A DNA stretch of 64,000 nucleotides. Origin: Ascidia mentula (Eukaryota; Chordata; Ascidiacea; Phlebobranchia; Ascidiidae). The position numbers were made by a program, and so were the translations under genes. The notes under the pieces were generated by a model that worked only from the letters and a program-made list of their open reading frames with translations, had not been told where the DNA came from and did not search any database. The stretch is from assembly GCA_947561715.1 (NCBI GenBank), contig OX387197.1, positions 21,540,266 to 21,604,265 of the forward strand, given 5' to 3'. Below, one piece after another: positions 57,701 to 64,000 of this stretch (the first letter of the stretch is position 1; every line of letters starts with the position of its first letter).

Positions 57701-60700
57701 TAGACTGGAATCATCAAGGGATGATTACAAGTTAAAATGTGAGGTGGTCGAGCAGGAACTTATCGATACGCAGAACAGGGTGGATGAACTTGCCACTTTA
57801 GCTGAGGAATCAAGGTTTGTCAAATGAAAAGTGGAACTGTTACTTTGTTATATAATAAATGACAATTGACAAGTAATACCAAATGAATTGGTTTAGTAAA
57901 AGTATATTTCTCATGTACTGTTAAATAGTATAAGTATAATCCTAACTGAATCTACTCGCACCATTGGCACCCTGGGAGGCTGTAAATCAGGCACAGAAAT
58001 ACATACTTTTACTGTTTTTTTTGTTTATTTAAAAGTATGATTTAACAGATTCTAGTAAGATTGAATATGTGTGAAAATGTTACAAATTCTACTTTCTTGT
58101 AAGTTTAATACCCATTGATTTGCAATAGATTATTAAAAGATGAGATCGACTACCTGAGATCTGCATCGGAAAAAGCATCAAAACTAGAAGGGACTATCGA
58201 AACCTACAAGACAAAATTAAAGGAATTGGGCGACCTCCGAGGACAGGTATTAAAATTAAAAACAAAAATTGTGTGGAAATATTTATATATTATTTGTTCA
58301 TTACCCACTTCTTGTACACCAGGTTAAGCTCTTAGAAGACAAGAATACCTCTTATATGGAAAGAACAGTTGACCTGGAGGAAGAACTGAAGAAAGCAAAT
58401 GTAGCCAGATCCCAACTTGATACGTACAAGCGTCAGGTACTTTAAGATTCATGTTATTATCCAGTGGTTCTAAGAAATGTTTATTTTTTTAAAACATGTT
58501 TTGATATTTGAGGTTCTTTGTCAGTTTTGCATAGTTTCATCATGTTGAATGTCTGTTGCTTCCTTTGTGTCTATTTTGTCACCATTTGACCTGGGTTCAA
58601 CAATTGTTGTCAACAGTTTGGATGGTTGCAGGGTACCACTAGCATTATTACTTAGCCAACCATCTTGCATTTGTCTTCACTCAAATGGAATCAAAACTTA
58701 CATTCCTGTGCTTGTAATAAAGGTGATCGACCTCCATAACAAGCTTTCAGAGGAGACAAGGAGAGCTGACAAGGCGGAGTTTGAAATTAAGACTCGGACT
58801 GAAAAGATCAAAAGTCTTGAAGGGGAAAAAGATGTAAATATTTCACAATTTTTTTGATTATCCAAAAGCATACTATGTCCAGTGTGACATCCCAGCTATT
58901 ATTCCCAGATGTGTACTTATTATATTCACATTATTTTCTCCAAAAAGCTATATGAGAAACAATCCCAAGTCATATGTATCAGTGATACTGGCAATGCCAA
59001 ATTGTAGGCACAATTTATATATCAGAAAAAAACACAATCATGGCAACAAAGGGGATTTTTTCTCACATAACTTTGTTGCCCATAAGACTGTTGGATGATT
59101 ATAATATTTTATCTAAGATTTCTATTTATCTCCTTTAGAGGTTGCAAACTGAAAGAAATTCCCTCCTTGAAACTAACGAGGAGTTGCAACTCAACTCCCA
59201 TCAAGGAAACTTTATGAGCGAACAGTTGTTAGGATCTGGTGAGCCTCCCGGACATGAAACTGTCAACTTTTCTCCACTAGAAATCAAGTAAGTGTGACTC
59301 ATTTTCACAATCACAGTTTTTTCGCATTATTTTTACATTTTGCTGAACAGGAAGAGGATGAACTTTTCCAAAAGCCAAATTTGTGACATTTCCAATGTTT
59401 CTGAGATAGTGGACATGTTTAAAATAAGGTCAAAATTGTCAGGGCCACTTGCAACAGAATGAAAAATGAATCCCGGGATCGATTCACAAGCATTTCCAAT
59501 TTGCTGTATATATTAGCACTGGATAAATTTTAGTAGAAACCAATCATAGTTAGTCTATTAAAAAACTCCCTGTATCTGATTACTTGGCATGATTCAAACT
59601 GTGGGGATTGGCTCTGGATATTTTAGCATGACCAAAAAAGTTCCAGTTTTAATAGGACAGGGATGTTTTTGAAGGCCTAGCTTGCAAATCAATTCAACGC
59701 CACACTCACAAAACTCCTTGATTTGACAGAGAGAAATTGATCCGCTTGCAACACGAGAACAAGATGCTGAAAGTGCAGCAGGGAGAGCTGGGTGACGAGA
59801 GGGTGACATCACTAAGCAGTGACCTCGAACTTGCGAATGCCAGAATCAACGAACTTGAAACAGAGACGAGGTGCCTGAATAATTGATCAAGCTTTTTGTA
59901 TGAATCCAATAGGACGTTCTGGTTGTAAGGTTCAAATCCATGATGGGTGGATAAATGTACCTGAGTTTGGTTTGTAAAAGTTTCCTCTTCCATTTAGCAT
60001 AAGTTGGTGGTTCTCCAAGTGGGAGCTGTACCCAAATGATGAGGTGGTGGGGGATTTAGGATATTTGTTGCAAGTGAATTTATCCAAACGTGATTTTAAA
60101 TCAACACAAAATAAACTGAAACTTTGAATCAGACAAATATGCCACCCATCATGAGGCATAATTAATATTAACATTAGGTAAATAGTGATTAAGTTTTAAC
60201 AAACTTTTTGAGCATAAATATCATATCATGCAGTAAGGGACCTCAAAAAAGGAAATACAAAATGGATTACACAATCCAATGGTTATGTTCTGCCGAGACA
60301 GAAATTTAGCCAAATTTCACTGCAACCTTGTATGTTATTATGTATACATTGTTAGTATTTGAATAAGAAGCGTGGACACAAAGTTGTTCTAGTAACATTT
60401 AAAATTGAATTGATGGTTAACTTGTGTCATGTGAAAGAAGTGCTGCTGGTTAGGTAGATTTCATGAAGTAAAAACATTTTATTGCTACATTGTTAGTAGT
60501 TTCAACTAGAGCTCTTGCGTTTTTCATAACCTTGATTTAAAAGTTAGTTTAAACTCACAAGTTTGATCATTTCACAAATTCTACTCATTTAAAGACTGTG
60601 ACCAATACACAATAAGCTGGTTGATTATTAACATAGAGTGACACTTTGCAATGGCATACTACAGTATGTGCAGAATTTACTGCAGCCATAAAACAGTTTA

Positions 60701-63700
60701 AGCACCCTGGTATGCACAGTACTTAGTTAAAGTATTTGGCATGGATAGATTTATTTTTATTGCAATGCACAGAGATTGAGTGTGTGCAAAGTAATAGAAA
60801 TACATCTCACACACAGTCTGTCAAAAATGGTCTGATTTTGAGCTTTGTATGTATTTAATTGAGTTATTGAAGTCAAATTCCACTCAAATAGAATTAGAAG
60901 ACATTTAAAACCAGTGTAACAATAATATTGTACATAAACACAAAAAAGTTTCACATTATTTAAATACTTTGAAGCAGAGGAGACACACTCAATTTTTCAC
61001 ACTGTGTTGCAACTGGTACACCCTGGTACATTCTAACTATAATCAATTTATGCAGATTGGGTAGCAGACGTGTAGTGGAACTTGAGGCACAGGTCAAAGA
61101 TCTACAAGATGAGTTACAAGTAAAAGGAGCCAGCTCTGAGGATGTAAGTTATTGTTATACTTGTAATAACATGTTTTGCTTGTATTACACCTTGAATTTT
61201 GGAAAAGTTGTACTTAAAACCTTCGACACTTCAACATTTGTTTGGTTTTGTGTTTTTAAGGGATGTCACCTTTGTGTATTCATTTCTGTGTAAATATCAC
61301 CTTGTATCTACTTTATAATTTTTTTTACAAGTTTTACACAAAACAGAAAAGAGTGCCCCACATTTTTCACCCAGTTTTTTTGTGTTTATTTATTCATAGC
61401 ATGCAGAATGTACATTTTCAGAATGTTGTCACTCAGTAAATGCTCAAACTAATATAGGGCTTGGGTGTTTATGAAATGATGCAGCAAATTTCCGAACAGT
61501 TTTTCTATGGTCTACGTATAGATTTAGCAAATATAATTTCAAATGTAATTTTGGGGTCGCAAAACAAAAACTTCTATAATGGAATGTGTATAATTTTTTT
61601 TTTCTAATGTATGCTACGTCCTAGATGCTGCACAGAATTTTTTTTTCGTAAAAGGAAAAAAATAGTTTTAGTAGCCTTGGTGTAGAGTATAGTTATTTTG
61701 TCAAGTAAACTGCCTTGATGCATTTCTAATGGCCGTATTAACATGTTTCTAAACCTGCCCGTTGTTACAATAACACACATGGCCTTGTCACCTGTGTGTG
61801 ATAAGGAATGGTGCATGACAGATTGTTCTTATTTTGCATGTATTCGACTTCAGGCCCATGTGAGTATTTTGTGTTGTCACTAGTCACATGCTTTCTTGCA
61901 TTATTGCTGCTTCTTTAATTTTGCATGCTTTTGTTTTGGTTATTTGTTCTGGAACAATTGTGTAATAACATTGTTGAAATTAGGAAGATGATTTCAAAAA
62001 CAAGTTGCTCTTTCAAAATTTAGGGTTTTTAGTGTTTCTTATAATTTGCTTTAAAAAAATTTTTTTTTAACCTATTGCAAGTTCAGGGTCCACAACTAAC
62101 ATACTTTTTTTTCATTAACAAAGCTATAATAAAACAATCAAGTTCCAACCTTAAAATTTACATTACTTGTATATTGCTGTTTCATATGCGAGTCATTTAT
62201 CACTTGTGTGTGATTGACAAACCCATGTTTTCAAAAGTAAAATAGTTTTGACCATACATTGGTTTAAATATTCTTTGCAATTTTTTTGATGCCAAAATGT
62301 CAATAAGCTGCTTGTAGATTGCTTTAGTTACTTTATCACGCTATTGTCTTTTTATTCTTAAAAATCTTTACACATCTGCTTGTATTTTTTCTAGAACCAA
62401 GCACTGCGCCAAAAATTGCAAGAACACAAGTAAGAACCTCGTAAAACACAAATAACGGACTTCCCTTTCCAAACCCTGTAATTTCCACAAACATTTTCTT
62501 GTATTGCAGAAAGAAATTGTTTGATACAAACGACGAACTTCAAAAGAGAAAAGCTTACATCGAATCAGTCGAACCTCAAATTGCTCAAGGCGGTAAGTTT
62601 CTCTCTGTTTCACTAACCGAAGTCTCGAGCAACGGATGAAACGAAATACTTTCTGTGATAAAAGTATGGTAAAACATCTTGAATTTTTGTAGATAAGCAA
62701 ATCACGGAGATGAAAGATTTGTTAAAGAAAAAGGAGGAGGACATGAAGGCGATGGAAGATCGTTACAAAAAGTACGAAAAAGGCCAAAGCTAATCATTAC
62801 AAGCACATGTCTCAATTTCTGCTGTGCTCGTCATCAGTGCAACTAACTGACTGAGTAGCGACTAAGCGCCCACAAGGGCAAGCAAATGCAGTCACGTACA
62901 TATATTTTCTATTCCGTGCAATAAACTTCAAATTTTGCGCACCTAAAAAATATTATAGTGTGTTAAATAATGTCTGGAAATATTTTTTCCAGGCTAATCT
63001 TATTACTTTTGATTACATACACTTCTGCATGTTACTGCGCCTTTTAACAAACGTGCGATGAACCAACGATTTTGGAACCAAATAATACCAAAAAGTTATT
63101 TTTAACATTCGGACACCGCCAAAATTTGGTTGTTTTATGGGGACATAGAGTTAAATTGCAATGTGATAACGCCAGTGTGGTTCATACTCGACTCACAATA
63201 TCTCTTTTGTCGCAGGTACCTTGAAAAGGCGAAGAGCGTCATTCGCACTCTCGACCCGAACAAAAATCAACAGAACATGACCCCTCAAATCAGCAAACTA
63301 AAAGCTGATATCCAAGAGAAGTCAAAAATCATCAAGGAAATGGAGGTAAGGTTTATTACACAGTGAATCGGCGACACAGAGTGTTGTATGTACGAGATAA
63401 TATCGTATTGGTTTCGCCATTGTGTCCGCATGTATTCTAAAAAGATCAAGTCTGTTCGGTGTTGTTTGCACAAAACGTATGATAAATGCATAGCTCAAAG
63501 CAGTTTTTAACTGTAGGACAAAGGTTGCGTCGTGTCTTTGTTGTTAAGACTACTATAGGGTGCTTCGCGCATTTTATTTCTATATCAACCTTTAGGCTGT
63601 TGCACTAATAAAAAAACAAATTATTGTTATGCGTTATTGAAAAATGTCAACATTGTTTGTGCAATTATGGGTTATGACGTTTTGTTGACGATAAGTACTT

Positions 63701-64000
63701 TACAGATTCGTTAAAGTTAGATCTACTGCCCTAGGTAATAAAAAAACTCAGTCTATATGTCACGTGTCATCACAGCGTGGCGGATTCGGGCGACTGCTTC
63801 ACGGTGTATGTTTTTGTGTTTTACAGAAGGACACCGAACGTATGAAGTCAGTACGCGACCAGGAGGAAAAACTGATAGTGAACGCATGGTACAACATGGT
63901 ATGTATCGCACCATCTCACCTTGTCACAACAATACAGTAAAATTGTACTCGAGTTCGACGTCTTATGCCACAGCTATCAGTGCCAGTATTAAATGTACTC
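54739..64000 (+). CDS. HOOK: Hook microtubule tethering protein (dynein adaptor), 3' end outside window
   Basis: Links dynein-dynactin to cargo. Twenty-one exons are recognised: 54739-54789, 54916-55001, 55301-55373, 55589-55639, 55962-56094, 56169-56233, 56596-56763, 56986-57048, 57468-57631, 57704-57814, 58129-58246, 58323-58436, 58723-58833, 59139-59287, 59730-59870, 61056-61143, 62395-62429, 62510-62592, 62693-62771, 63216-63345 and 63827-63898. This is 695 codons so far, all in phase. The N-terminal Hook domain (about 1-150) ends with VQHVVMTAIQELM, the helix whose Gln and Ile contact dynein light intermediate chain in human HOOK3. A long coiled coil follows: LDMQ-VAMVHEEK, DEIDYLRSASEKASKLEG, LEEELKKANVARSQLDTYKRQ, REKLIRLQHENKMLK-like text. 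The last exons match the HOOK3 end: YLEKAKSVIRTLDPNKNQ and EKLIVNAWYNM. The remaining C-terminal cargo-binding tail is outside the window. Exon 56986-57048 is an extra in-phase cassette not found in the vertebrate proteins as I remember them. Confidence 0.95.
56986..57048 (+). other. HOOK: Optional 63-nt cassette exon of HOOK
   Basis: Flanked by 'actgattag' and a weak 'gtgata' donor. It is phase 0 at both ends and encodes LESTSSNLQNLRCDYTVLHDK. In vertebrate HOOKs the neighbouring sequences DMQ and VA..EEK are directly joined, so this exon can be skipped without a frame change. A GU repeat (57078-57094) lies 30 nt downstream. Confidence 0.6.
57078..57094. repeat. (GT)n microsatellite
   Basis: GT run of 17 nt just downstream of the cassette exon donor. 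GU-rich RNA is bound by CELF- and TDP-43-type splicing regulators. Confidence 0.85.
59871..61055. other. HOOK intron, nothing further recognised
   Basis: The longest intron of the gene in this window together with 61144-62394. AT-rich, with no exon-like block and no repeat that I can define. Confidence 0.4.
62920..62925 (+). terminator. HOOK: Intronic poly(A) signal in HOOK
   Basis: AATAAA 127 nt after an in-frame stop (62791-62793). That stop is reached if the donor at 62772 is not used; the read-through tail would be KKYEKGQS. This could produce a HOOK isoform lacking the C-terminal cargo-binding part. Confidence 0.4.

Overview
This is a eukaryotic nuclear window, AT-rich, with small GT-AG introns (mostly 100-700 bp) and genes packed on both strands. 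The gene set and gene architecture (short introns, short 5' exons preceded by strong 3' splice sites, small inverted-repeat transposons) fit an invertebrate deuterostome. A tunicate such as Ciona is my best guess, but that is an inference from style and not from a species marker.

Layout. 1-233 is an inverted copy of a sequence that also lies upstream of the transporter genes. 336-2822 (+) is an ornithine-decarboxylase-like gene that has lost the catalytic Cys and whose middle and 3' end are hard to model. 3805-15130 (+) is a tandem array of three nearly identical, intronless FLVCR/SLC49-type transporters (4943-6400, 10453-11910, 13345-14826) plus one collapsed relic (3805-3890). The spacer of the second unit carries two insertions: a 276-bp element with a well-formed hammerhead ribozyme on the minus strand, and a 2.4-kb Penelope-like retroelement with long inverted terminal repeats and 12-bp target duplications.

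15713-17735 (-) is Sm protein B (SNRPB), whose first coding exon holds only the ATG. 19887-27844 (-) is a p38-pathway MAP2K3/6 kinase with a 5.1-kb intron. 29082-31685 (-) is a short alpha-arrestin (ARRDC-like), with a possible small membrane-protein ORF nested on the other strand. 33175-38578 (-) is a type II membrane C-type lectin.

38579-42081 is a gene-poor stretch with a TIR-bounded 1.2-kb element. 42082-46881 (+) encodes an unusual 720-aa protein that joins a GNAT acetyltransferase domain, a coiled coil and a PARP-type ADP-ribosyltransferase domain. 47109-53943 (+) is DNAAF1/LRRC50 (cilia dynein-arm assembly), only 227 bp downstream and perhaps co-transcribed. 54739 to the window end (+) is the HOOK dynein adaptor, running off the right edge.

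The most unusual items are the GNAT-PARP fusion, whose ART triad reads Cys-Tyr-Glu instead of His-Tyr-Glu, and the type I hammerhead in the short insertion. Gene models were assembled by hand from splice consensus, reading-frame phase and remembered family sequences. No search was run.
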